Assembly (NCBI GenBank): GCA_002454425.1
Contig: DKIV01000030.1
Location: forward strand, 1-32,340
Origin: Sphingobacteriaceae bacterium UBA6709
Lineage (GTDB): Bacteria > Bacteroidota > Bacteroidia > Sphingobacteriales > Sphingobacteriaceae
Length of the DNA stretch: 32,340 nucleotides
Reading direction: 5' to 3'
Shown: one piece after another, positions 8,250 through 15,845 of the stretch
How positions within the stretch are numbered: the stretch's first letter is position 1
Layout of the letters: each line of letters starts with the position of its first letter
Program-made: the position numbers and the translations under genes
Notes under the pieces: model-generated
Seen by the model: only the letters and a program-made list of their open reading frames with translations
Told to the model about the DNA's origin: nothing
Databases searched by the model: none

Positions 8250-9218
8250 ATGAAAACTATAAAATGGGGCATTATTGGTTGCGGCGATGTAACGGAAATA
8301 AAAAGTGGCCCGGCGTTTAATAAAGTTGAAGGTTCGGAACTTGTTGCCGTAATGCGTCGTGATGCGGAAAAAGTACGTGACTATGCTGAAAGGCACCACG
8401 TAGCGCGGTATTACACTGACGCGCAAGAGCTGATAGACGATCCCGAAGTGAACGCTATATATGTCGCTACTCCACCTGCATATCATGAAGACTATACAAT
8501 CAGGGCCCTGCGCGCGGGAAAACCCGTGTATGTTGAGAAGCCGGTAAGCCTGACAGCGGCATCAGCATCGCGTATGGACGTCGTATCGCGCGAGACGGGC
8601 GTATCGCTTAGCGCGGCCCATTACCGCCGGGCGCTGCCGCTATTTAAGACCGTTAAAGAATTACTGGATAGTAAGGCCATTGGCGAGCCAAGGCTGGTGA
8701 ACCTGGAATTGCTTCAAACACCTAATACGGCAATGGTTACCAGGACCGAGGATAACTGGCGTACTAATCCCGCAATTTCCGGCGGTGGATTATTTCATGA
8801 CCTTGCCCCCCATCAGCTGGATTTGATGTTGTTGTTTTTCGGTCCCGTTAAGCAAAGCTCAGGCTTATCAGTAAACCAGTCGCGCAGTTACGACGCCGCT
8901 GATTTAGTTTGCGGTCAGATAGCATTTGAAGGGGGCGTTATATTCAATGGAATATGGAGCTTTAACGTTCCACCGACGAGCAGCAGGGACGTATGCGAAA
9001 TTATTGGCTCAACCGGGAGCCTTCGTTTTGCCACCTTCGGCAATTATGTAGAGATAAATACCGCCAATGGTTGGGAGCGCACAACCTTTGAACATCCACA
9101 GCATATCCAACAACCCATGATTGAAGAAGTGGTTCGCTTTTTCAGAGGAGATGCCCCTAACCCTTGTACTGCTGCCGAGGCGGTGACAGTGATGGCGATG
9201 ATGGATTCATTCAGCTAA
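8250..9218 (+). CDS. Gfo/Idh/MocA family NAD(P)-dependent oxidoreductase
   Basis: A 322-residue cytosolic oxidoreductase. The N-terminal Rossmann fold starts at once with W-G-I-I-G-C-G-D-V (dinucleotide-binding glycine motif at residues 9-12). V-A-T-P-P near 72-76 and the family's catalytic E-K-P motif at 96-98 follow, and the C-terminal domain has the typical G-G-G-L-F-H-D-L-A-P-H-Q-L-D run. Members act on sugars, inositols or related polyols; no specific substrate can be read here. It lies 60 bases after the secreted esterase and is probably cotranscribed. A strong hairpin follows the stop. Confidence 0.9.
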   Translation: MKTIKWGIIGCGDVTEIKSGPAFNKVEGSELVAVMRRDAEKVRDYAERHHVARYYTDAQELIDDPEVNAIYVATPPAYHEDYTIRALRAGKPVYVEKPVSLTAASASRMDVVSRETGVSLSAAHYRRALPLFKTVKELLDSKAIGEPRLVNLELLQTPNTAMVTRTEDNWRTNPAISGGGLFHDLAPHQLDLMLLFFGPVKQSSGLSVNQSRSYDAADLVCGQIAFEGGVIFNGIWSFNVPPTSSRDVCEIIGSTGSLRFATFGNYVEINTANGWERTTFEHPQHIQQPMIEEVVRFFRGDAPNPCTAAEAVTVMAMMDSFS

Positions 9219-9242
9219 CATAACGATGCTTCAATAAACAAG

Positions 9243-9284
9243 AAACAGGGAGACCAGCGCTTAACAGCCGGGGTCTCCCTGTTT
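9243..9284. terminator. Bidirectional terminator between convergent genes
   Basis: A perfect 13-bp stem, aaacagggagacc (9243-9255) with ggtctccctgttt (9272-9284), sits between the stops of the oxidoreductase (plus) and pfkB (minus). T-rich sequence follows in the plus direction (gtttgttt), and an A-rich run precedes it for the minus direction. Confidence 0.85.
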
Positions 9285-9310
9285 GTTTAAGGAATATTGA
9301 GAAAAACCTA

Positions 9311-10249
9311 TTATCGGCGCTTCATCAGCCATTCGAAAAGACGGGAAGCATCTTCTTTCTTAAACAGCCCTGTTCCGGGATTCATGGTGGCCGCGGAACC
9401 GCAGGCTACGCCCATGGCAGCCATCTCATATTGAGAGCCTCCGCGGGCAAGTACCGACACCATACCGGCAACCATGCTATCGCCGGCACCTACGGTGCTT
9501 AGCTTCTTTACTGCCGGTGCCGGAATGTGAACACACTCTTCCTTACTGATGAGATAGGCTCCCTGGGGTCCCATGGACACGACAACAATCTCTGTCTTGC
9601 CTTCGTCAATTAACTTGCGGGCAGCCTCATCGGCACTATCATTATCCAGGGCTTCATTGCCACTCAGACGCGCAAGTTCGCCGAGATTAGGCTTCAACAG
9701 ATAAACGCCTTCAGATACAGCAAGTTCCAACGCGGGGCCGGAAGTATCGACAATTACCTTTGCTCCCTGAGCTTTCGCATCGCGAATAAGCGTACCCAGG
9801 AAAGCGGTATCCACTCCCGGAGGGAGACTTCCGCTGATAATAACTAATTCAGGAAAGGGCTGCAAGGCCTTCAATTCGGCGCTAAGCTTATCCAGCTCGG
9901 CTGTACTGAGAGGTAATCCGGGCATGCCGAAGCGATACTGCTGGTTGGTGGACGTCTCCACGACAATAAAATTCTCGCGGGTTTCAGCCTCAACATCTAC
10001 AGGCATCGCTTGTACTGTTTCCTCTTTCAGAAGCTGCTGCAACAGCAAGCCTGTGCGGCCACCGGAAGGAAACATCGCTGTTGTAGGGACACCCAAACGA
10101 ACGAGTCCGCGTGAAACGTTTATTCCGCCACCACCGGGTTCAAAGACAGGGTTATCACACCGGAGTTTCTTCTCAGGTGCGAGCTTATCCAGCGACGTAC
10201 TCTTATCGACCGTTGGATTAAGCGTTATGGTAAGCACATTTTTTAACAT
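9311..10249 (-). CDS. pfkB: 6-phosphofructokinase II (PfkB/ribokinase family)
   Basis: Likely phosphorylates fructose-6-phosphate (or a related hexose phosphate) with ATP. The 312-residue protein closely follows the E. coli Pfk-2 pattern: L-R-C-D-N-P-V-F-E-P before the substrate-binding G-G-G-G-I-N-V at 39-45, I-S-G-S-L-P-P-G-V at about 138-146, K-P-N-x-x-E at 186-191, and the ATP/catalytic G-A-G-D-S at 254-258 with Asp257 as base. 1-Phosphofructokinase and tagatose-6-phosphate kinase are related alternatives, but the Pfk-2-like N-terminal motif favours Pfk-2. The ATG overlaps the stop of fbaB by one base (TGATG), so the two are translationally coupled and encode consecutive glycolytic steps. 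Confidence 0.88.
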   Translation of the reverse strand: MLKNVLTITLNPTVDKSTSLDKLAPEKKLRCDNPVFEPGGGGINVSRGLVRLGVPTTAMFPSGGRTGLLLQQLLKEETVQAMPVDVEAETRENFIVVETSTNQQYRFGMPGLPLSTAELDKLSAELKALQPFPELVIISGSLPPGVDTAFLGTLIRDAKAQGAKVIVDTSGPALELAVSEGVYLLKPNLGELARLSGNEALDNDSADEAARKLIDEGKTEIVVVSMGPQGAYLISKEECVHIPAPAVKKLSTVGAGDSMVAGMVSVLARGGSQYEMAAMGVACGSAATMNPGTGLFKKEDASRLFEWLMKRR

Positions 10250-11307
10250 CAGGCAATATCTATTTCTTTGGTAAGATAAACATCCTGGACCATATTCAAT
10301 AAAGCTACTCCTTCATCGAAGGGACGTTGGAAGGCGCGTCGTCCAAGGATCAGGCCTGTACCGCCCGCACGCTTGTTAATAATGGCAGTGCGTACAGATT
10401 CCTCGAGATCTGAATTTCCCTGTGATTCGCCCCCCGAATTAATAAGTCCCGCGCGCCCCATGTAGCAGTTTGCCAACTGGTACCGCGTCATATCTATGGG
10501 ATTATCAGAGGAAAGCTTGTCATACATAGCGGGCGCGCTTTTTGAAAAATCAATAGCGGTAAACCCACCGTTTACTTCCGGAAGTTTCTGTTTTATAATA
10601 TCAGCCTGAATGGTGACCCCTATGTGATTTGCCTGACCGGTAATGTCAGCGGCAACCTCGTAGTTTACGCCATCCTTTTTAAAGGCATTGTTGCGCGTAT
10701 AACACCACAGGATGCAGGCCATACCTAATTCGTGTGCTTGTTCGAAAGCCTCAGCTACCTCCATGATCTGACGGGAAGACTCTTCAGAGCCGAAATAAAC
10801 TGTGGCTCCTACCGCGGCGGCACCCATATTCCAGGCGTCTTTAACAGAGCCAAACATAATCTGGTTATATTTTGTGGGATAGGTAAGCAGCTCGTTATGG
10901 TTCAGCTTTACTATGAAAGGTATCTTATGTGCATAGCGGCGAGCCACCATGCCGAAGTTTCCGAAAGTGGTAGCAACAGCATTACAGCCGCCTTCGATAC
11001 CGAGTTTAAGAATATTTTCCGGATCAAAATACAAGGGATTCTTCGCGAATGAAGCTCCCGCGGTATGCTCGATACCCTGATCTATGGGAAGAATGGACAC
11101 ATATCCGGTGCCTGACAGGCGACCGTGGTTGCGAATGGAGGCGAGGCTTTTTAATACCTGGGGACTTCTGTTGCTCTGCACCAGCACATTATCGATAAAG
11201 TCGGGAGAAGGAAGGTGGAGCGATTCTTTGCTTATGGTCTCACAACGATGTTGTAAAAGATCCTGGGCACTGTTGCCCAAAAGATCAACGATTTTTTGGT
11301 AACTCAT
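10249..11307 (-). CDS. fbaB: Class I fructose-bisphosphate aldolase (FbaB/DhnA type)
   Basis: Splits fructose-1,6-bisphosphate to dihydroxyacetone phosphate and glyceraldehyde-3-phosphate by a Schiff-base mechanism. The ATG at 11307 (351 residues, M-S-Y-Q-K-I) is preferred over an in-frame TTG at 11352, because the extra 15 residues are unlike the family. Family marks include the early I-L-P-I-D-Q-G-I-E-H motif, T-T-F-G-N-F-G, the lysine-bearing D-I-I-K-Q-K-L-P segment (probable Schiff-base lysine region) and the late G-T-G-L-I-L-G-R-R-A-F-Q-R. It is the upstream member of the coupled pair with pfkB, so product and substrate of the two enzymes meet. Confidence 0.93.
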   Translation of the reverse strand: MSYQKIVDLLGNSAQDLLQHRCETISKESLHLPSPDFIDNVLVQSNRSPQVLKSLASIRNHGRLSGTGYVSILPIDQGIEHTAGASFAKNPLYFDPENILKLGIEGGCNAVATTFGNFGMVARRYAHKIPFIVKLNHNELLTYPTKYNQIMFGSVKDAWNMGAAAVGATVYFGSEESSRQIMEVAEAFEQAHELGMACILWCYTRNNAFKKDGVNYEVAADITGQANHIGVTIQADIIKQKLPEVNGGFTAIDFSKSAPAMYDKLSSDNPIDMTRYQLANCYMGRAGLINSGGESQGNSDLEESVRTAIINKRAGGTGLILGRRAFQRPFDEGVALLNMVQDVYLTKEIDIA

Positions 11308-11384
11308 AATGATAAAACGTATGAGCAAGGGATTTGTGTTATCCTCTTTCAATCCGCTTTAAATTACATAGTCGTCTATAAAAA

Positions 11385-11419
11385 GAAATGCGCTATCCCC
11401 GAGAGGTATAACGCATTTC
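11385..11419 (-). terminator. Terminator of the transporter/dCMP-deaminase unit
   Basis: The hairpin gaaatgcg (11385-11392) with cgcatttc (11412-11419) extends inward through further pairs with one mismatch. On the minus strand it is followed by T-rich sequence (complement of tataaaaag before the stem). It separates the deaminase gene from fbaB. Confidence 0.75.
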
Positions 11420-11444
11420 CGAGAACTTAGTATTCAAAAAGAAG

Positions 11445-11909
11445 CTATTCATCAATAAACTTTTTACATTCTACGCCGAATTGATTGAGAAAGTCGACAC
11501 CTTCATCAATGGGAAGTCCCTTATAGGCTGCGTAAGAATCTTTATAAAACACCGTTTTTATACCCGATGAATAAATGAGACGAGCGCAGGGCAAACAGGG
11601 CGACAAAGTAACGTAAAGGGTCGATTCCTGAAGATCCGCACCATTTCGCGCAGCATATAGAATAGCGTTTTCCTCCGCGTGTAACGCCAGCGAACAGCTG
11701 CCGCGCGAGTCGCGCGGGCAACCTTCCTGCGGCCATTCCTCATCGCAGTTGTGCGTGTTGGCCGGCGGCCCGTTATAACCTATAGAGATGATCCTGGTGT
11801 CTTTGGTAAGCACCGCTCCTACCTGCGCCTTAACACAATGTGAGCGGAGCGCCAGGTCTGACGCCAGATTCATAAATATCTTTCCGAAACTTGGTTTTAC
11901 TTTAATCAT
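11445..11909 (-). CDS. Deoxycytidylate (dCMP) deaminase
   Basis: A 154-residue zinc-dependent deaminase converting dCMP to dUMP, a source of dTMP precursors. The zinc site is H-A-E-E with His77 and catalytic Glu79, plus P-C-L-P-C with Cys105 and Cys108. The N-terminal I-G-Y-N-G-P-P segment near 43-49 and the insertion N-C-D-E-E-W with C-P-R-D-S are typical of dCMP deaminases (ComEB type) rather than cytidine or tRNA-adenosine deaminases. It starts two bases after the sugar transporter stop, so it is cotranscribed with it even though the two functions are unrelated. A terminator follows. Confidence 0.93.
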   Translation of the reverse strand: MIKVKPSFGKIFMNLASDLALRSHCVKAQVGAVLTKDTRIISIGYNGPPANTHNCDEEWPQEGCPRDSRGSCSLALHAEENAILYAARNGADLQESTLYVTLSPCLPCARLIYSSGIKTVFYKDSYAAYKGLPIDEGVDFLNQFGVECKKFIDE

Positions 11910-11911
11910 TA

Positions 11912-13369
11912 TTAATGTCCTGAGGCAACCGGCTGGTCAAAGGAAATACCCTGACGCTTTAAGATGCCACTTACTTTCCAAGCATAGAATGCCAGGTAAG
12001 CGAAGCAGGCTACGCCCACCAGGTATGACCACTGTATGCCAAGCAGATGATCGGCAAGGAAGCCCTGCAGCAAGCTGATAACGCCTCCGCCCATAATCAT
12101 CATCACCAGATAGCTAGATCCGGAGTTTGTATACTTTCCTAAACCCGCGATTGCCAGGGTAAAGATACAAGGCCATAAGGTAGAACAAAACAAGCCAACA
12201 GAAATAAATGCATAAACGCTGACCATTCCCCCAGAAAGCATTCCCGTAAAGAGAAAGACAATAGCAAGCGCAGAGAAAATAAGCAGCTGACGCGCAGGAT
12301 TTCCCTTACTTGCAAGATCAGCAAATATTAGAATAAGAATGTTAAACGCGTATACATAAAAGGGGGTGATATCATGACTTGCCAACTTGTTTATAAGCAG
12401 AAATACCGAAAAAGCGATATAAGGCATAATGAAACGCATGATCTTCTGGGTGCCGGCGGAGAAGTTGAAAGCACCGACAGAGGCCGTCCAACGACCGATC
12501 ATAAGACTGGCCCAATATAATGACACAAAGGGAGCAATGAGCTCTGTGGGTGTTTGAAGCTCTTCGCGCATAAATTCAGGGAGATTACTCGCGGTACTCA
12601 CCTCCACTCCCACATAAAGAAAAATGGCAATCATCCCCATTACCAATTGCGTGTAGCCTAACGCGGAAGACTTGCCACGGTGCGCAAGGCCGCCATCATG
12701 GGCAACGTCCTCTGCCGGCTCTTCAAGCTTATTCGGAATAGAGGAGAACAGAAACACCGCCGCTACCACGACAAACAGACCACCAAGAATTAAATAAGGA
12801 ACTTTTACCATACCGATGCTGGCTTCGTTAGCAGTTCCATCAGCATTCACAGCTCCAAAGATGGCCATACTTACAAGAATAGGTCCTATGGTTGTACCAA
12901 AATTATTGATCCCTCCAGTGAGACTTAGGCGTTGCGCCCCCGTCTTAGGATCGCCGAGCGCTATGGCCAGCGGATTGGCGGCGGTTTGCTGCAAGGAGAA
13001 TCCAAGTCCTACAATGAACAGACCGGAGATCATAAGATAGAAAGATGAAGTTTCCGCGGCAGGATAAAATAAGATAGTGCCCAATGCGGAAATTAATAAT
13101 CCGAAGGCAATACCATTACGGTATCCGATACGGTTTAACAAGTCGCCCCCGCTTAATCTCGATATCCCGGCATAAATGAGAGACCCTACGGTATAAGCGA
13201 TATAGAAGGCAAAAGAAATTAACTGAGATTGCCACTGCTCAAGATTCAACTTCTCTTTAAATACCGGAATTAATATGTCGTTACTGGCCGCAACGAAGCC
13301 CCAGAAGAAAAATACTAATACCAGAGTGTAGAGTGCCGACTTGTAATTCTTACTTTCGTTAGCTTGCAT
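11912..13369 (-). CDS. FucP-like sugar:proton symporter (MFS)
   Basis: A 485-residue integral membrane protein with about twelve hydrophobic segments and a central cytoplasmic loop near residues 215-235, the major facilitator layout. The first helix (V-F-F-F-W-G-F-V-A-A-S-N-D) and the Q-Q-T-A-A-N-P-L motif in the fourth to fifth helix area are those of the FHS/FucP branch, which import fucose, glucose/galactose or related sugars with protons. The actual sugar is not determined by sequence. The start is an ATG at 13369 with a 365-base upstream region before a divergent gene. Directly downstream (two bases) is dCMP deaminase. Confidence 0.88.
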   Translation of the reverse strand: MQANESKNYKSALYTLVLVFFFWGFVAASNDILIPVFKEKLNLEQWQSQLISFAFYIAYTVGSLIYAGISRLSGGDLLNRIGYRNGIAFGLLISALGTILFYPAAETSSFYLMISGLFIVGLGFSLQQTAANPLAIALGDPKTGAQRLSLTGGINNFGTTIGPILVSMAIFGAVNADGTANEASIGMVKVPYLILGGLFVVVAAVFLFSSIPNKLEEPAEDVAHDGGLAHRGKSSALGYTQLVMGMIAIFLYVGVEVSTASNLPEFMREELQTPTELIAPFVSLYWASLMIGRWTASVGAFNFSAGTQKIMRFIMPYIAFSVFLLINKLASHDITPFYVYAFNILILIFADLASKGNPARQLLIFSALAIVFLFTGMLSGGMVSVYAFISVGLFCSTLWPCIFTLAIAGLGKYTNSGSSYLVMMIMGGGVISLLQGFLADHLLGIQWSYLVGVACFAYLAFYAWKVSGILKRQGISFDQPVASGH

Positions 13370-13734
13370 AAATATTATGAATTTTGGTTATTTACTTCAG
13401 CCCTAACATAAGCATTTTTTAATTCATAATAAACTGCTTAATCGATTTAACAACTTTAGCAAACAACGAGACAGCTTTGACGACAGCGGGACATTAAACG
13501 ACATGGCAAATTCATTGCTGCAAAAGAAATATTCGGGAAAATTTTCCGTTTTCAACGATACAGCCTTTAGGCTATCGGAGATTTTCTTTGTTGAAAAAAC
13601 AAGTATTTCTGAAAGGTGTTTATCATCAACAGTAACAGGGCGACATCAGGAAATGTCACCCGCTTAATATGTTTAAATTGAATTTTTTAAATCTAATTTC
13701 GGATATTCGCAAAATTCGAATCCAAAAATATTAG
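13370..13734. other. Divergent intergenic region with a 12-bp palindrome
   Basis: This 365-base region lies between the divergent sugar transporter and LysE-type exporter genes. It holds the perfect palindrome ggaaaattttcc at 13536-13547, which could be a regulator site or simply AT-rich chance. An AT-rich stretch just before the exporter start (13677-13701) looks promoter-like, but its spacing does not fit the Bacteroidota consensus. I see no gene here. Confidence 0.35.
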
Positions 13735-14364
13735 ATGCTCGAAACAATTATTTCTGGAGTGGGACTTGGGATTGTGCTGTCGTTTGTAGCGGGTCCGGTA
13801 TTCTTTGCATTGCTAAAAACGAGCATTGAGAAGGGATTTCATGCGGGGGTTTCGCTTGCGGGAGGAGTCGTAATAGCCGACCTTATTTACATAAGCATAG
13901 CTTTGTACGGATCGTCTTTTCTAAGGTTTGAGAATCAATACCGCACCCAGATAGGTCTTACTGGGGCTTTGATCCTTTTATCCATAGGATGTTATTATCT
14001 GTTCAACAAGGTGCGTTTGAACTATGAAAGCAGTCCCTCTACATCGCGCAATACCGGATATTTCTTCAAAGGCTTTTTAATGTGCATCTTCAATCCAAGT
14101 CTCCTTATTTATTGGATCACCATCACTAGCAGTATGATCTCGGTATCCGGACAAATTGAGGCAGCGAAGATTGTGCCTTTTTTTAGTGCTATACTTATTA
14201 CCCAGTTCAGCATGGATAGCCTTAAAGCTCATTATGCCAATAAGTTGAGATATAAAATTAAACTTAGCGGCCTGATAAAGCTTAACCGCATAGCGGGTAT
14301 GCTGATTATCATTTTCGCACTCAAGCTACTTTACGATCTGCTGATTCAGGGACATCTTCTTTAG
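13735..14364 (+). CDS. LysE/RhtB family amino-acid exporter
   Basis: A 209-residue membrane protein with about five to six hydrophobic segments. The first segment, with G-x-x-x-S-x-x-x-G-P-V-F-F-A-L-L, followed by K-G-F-H-A-G and a small-residue-rich second segment with an Asp (V-V-I-A-D-L), is typical of LysE-type translocators, which export amino acids or similar small solutes. The second half has F-K-G-F-L-M-C-I-F-N-P-S, the usual repeat of the family's N-P motif. Start ATG at 13735. It stands alone on the plus strand and converges on the crystallin gene. The substrate is unknown. Confidence 0.85.
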   Translation: MLETIISGVGLGIVLSFVAGPVFFALLKTSIEKGFHAGVSLAGGVVIADLIYISIALYGSSFLRFENQYRTQIGLTGALILLSIGCYYLFNKVRLNYESSPSTSRNTGYFFKGFLMCIFNPSLLIYWITITSSMISVSGQIEAAKIVPFFSAILITQFSMDSLKAHYANKLRYKIKLSGLIKLNRIAGMLIIIFALKLLYDLLIQGHLL

Positions 14365-14380
14365 TAGGCCGGGGCAGGGC

Positions 14381-14413
14381 AATAAAAAAGCCGGAACCTT
14401 TGAGATTCCGGCT
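14381..14413. terminator. Terminator between convergent exporter and crystallin genes
   Basis: An 8-bp perfect stem, agccggaa (14389-14396) with ttccggct (14406-14413). On the minus strand it is followed by a T run (complement of aataaaaaa at 14381-14389), so it best serves the crystallin gene, but it may also stop the plus-strand exporter transcript. Confidence 0.8.
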
Positions 14414-14434
14414 GTAAGCGTTGTTTGAATATTA

Positions 14435-15526
14435 TTATCTGCCGTATTGGGTAATTATGATACTTGAGATCTGGTCGTTCCAGTCGCCCAGTCTGCCGGT
14501 ATCACTGCTGATAAGCTTGCGTCTTCCTTTAAAGCCACTATCGCTAAAAACTGTCACCATATAACCTCTTGGCACCCTGATAGAAGAAATTGCATCATTT
14601 CCAACATTTCCCAAGTCATTGACGTCATAGCGTCCCGGAGTCAGGCGTACCTGATTTCCACGGAAGTTCTCATCACTAAATACCGTAATACCATCCTGAT
14701 TGTTGTCGAGCATATCAGTAGGACGCGGACGTGAGCTTCCATTATATGGATTATAACCATTATTGTAGCTACTATTAGTAGATCTGATGCTTAGACTTGA
14801 AACAGCATCGTTCCAGCCGGAAGGCATCGATCTTGACGAACTGGTGAGTGTAACACGTTCACCCCGCTGATTATCGTCTTTATAAAGGGTCACCTCGAAT
14901 CCATTAGGAATGAAAATGGAAGATAACGCATCATTAGCGATGCCAAGACGATCCATAGAATAAGAACCAGGGCTCAGCGACTGCCTGTTGCCACCGTAGC
15001 TATCATCTTCAAAAAGGGTTACCTGAGATCTGTTGTTAAGGTATGAATAGTCGAAGCGGTTATTTCCTCTGTTATTATTGTTGTTACGGCCATAATTATT
15101 ATAACCGCCATTACCGTAACCGTTACGATCATTATCATATCTGTTGTCACCGTCACGAACCACTCTTAGGCTGGCGATCTTATCGTTCCAATCATCGCCC
15201 AGACGCGATATGTCATGAGTAATAGTCATCCTGTCTCCCGAGAAATTGCTTCCTGTATATATGATTAGACTATATCCTGAAGGCACGCGTAGTGACGATA
15301 TAGAGCGACCTACCTCTCCTAAATCTCTCGCGTTATACGATCCTGGGTATAAATTACGGGAGCTTCCCTTATAACTAATGTCGGAATATACGCGGACTCC
15401 GTCATTCTGAAAAGAAAGCACAGAGAGGCTGTTATTGTGATTACGTTCAATGGGATTAGCCTTCACGTTTGTCAGGCCCAACGTTGCAATGCCTAATAAG
15501 GCGAGCATTTTAATTTCGATTTTCAT
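14435..15526 (-). CDS. Secreted three-domain beta/gamma-crystallin-like protein
   Basis: A 363-residue protein with a signal peptide (hydrophobic run 7-19, probable cleavage after V-K-A near 23), so exported. It has three double Greek-key beta/gamma-crystallin domains at about 42-122, 167-248 and 278-360, each with the Y/F-x-x-x-x-(Y/F)-x-G pattern and P-G-x-Y turns. The calcium-site motif N/D-N/D-x-x-S/T-S is intact four times (N-D-A-L-S-S at 198, N-D-A-V-S-S at 239, N-D-A-I-S-S at 310, N-D-Q-I-S-S at 350), altered to N-D-K-I-A-S at 114, and lost (G-R-S-I-S-S) at 73. Domains 2 and 3 therefore probably bind calcium, and domain 1 poorly. An Asn/Gly/Arg-rich linker (about 125-160) joins domains 1 and 2. 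It is a single gene; its role is unknown, with a structural or envelope-stabilising function only an inference. Confidence 0.87.
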   Translation of the reverse strand: MKIEIKMLALLGIATLGLTNVKANPIERNHNNSLSVLSFQNDGVRVYSDISYKGSSRNLYPGSYNARDLGEVGRSISSLRVPSGYSLIIYTGSNFSGDRMTITHDISRLGDDWNDKIASLRVVRDGDNRYDNDRNGYGNGGYNNYGRNNNNNRGNNRFDYSYLNNRSQVTLFEDDSYGGNRQSLSPGSYSMDRLGIANDALSSIFIPNGFEVTLYKDDNQRGERVTLTSSSRSMPSGWNDAVSSLSIRSTNSSYNNGYNPYNGSSRPRPTDMLDNNQDGITVFSDENFRGNQVRLTPGRYDVNDLGNVGNDAISSIRVPRGYMVTVFSDSGFKGRRKLISSDTGRLGDWNDQISSIIITQYGR

Positions 15527-15845
15527 CTTAGTGATAGTAAAATTTCACAAAAAACATCAATACACATGCCAATGAGCCAAAATACAGATTATATGACGAG
15601 CATCATTCCGGCTCCCTTAAATTAAATAATTTACATCATCTATATTATTGATCACTGCAAGTTAAAAGAGTTTAATCGCTATTAAAACTTCTTAATCGTT
15701 TTTTATTGTATAGAGAAACCCACAGGCTAGCGTCCAGCAGATGCGACAAGTGAGGAATTTTTAGTGCAAGTATATTTGAGTAAACAAAAACGCGGTCGAC
15801 CCCGTTTGAAGCCGACCGCGTTCTGTTATATATTTCTAAAATCAA
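15527..15845. other. Intergenic region between crystallin gene and purF
   Basis: About 250 AT-rich bases with no open frame of note, then the purF terminator. It should hold the minus-strand promoter of the crystallin gene; no clear TAnnTTTG element was seen. Confidence 0.4.
15780..15822 (-). terminator. Rho-independent terminator of purF
   Basis: A perfect 10-bp stem, aacgcggtcg (15789-15798) with cgaccgcgtt (15813-15822), lies 24 bases beyond the purF stop. On the minus strand it is followed by a T-rich tail (complement of taaacaaaaa). Confidence 0.88.

Noticed and set aside
13677..13701. Promoter-like attg / taatttcg before the LysE-type gene
   Set aside because: The spacing of 13 bases is far from the Bacteroidota norm and the -7 match is imperfect.
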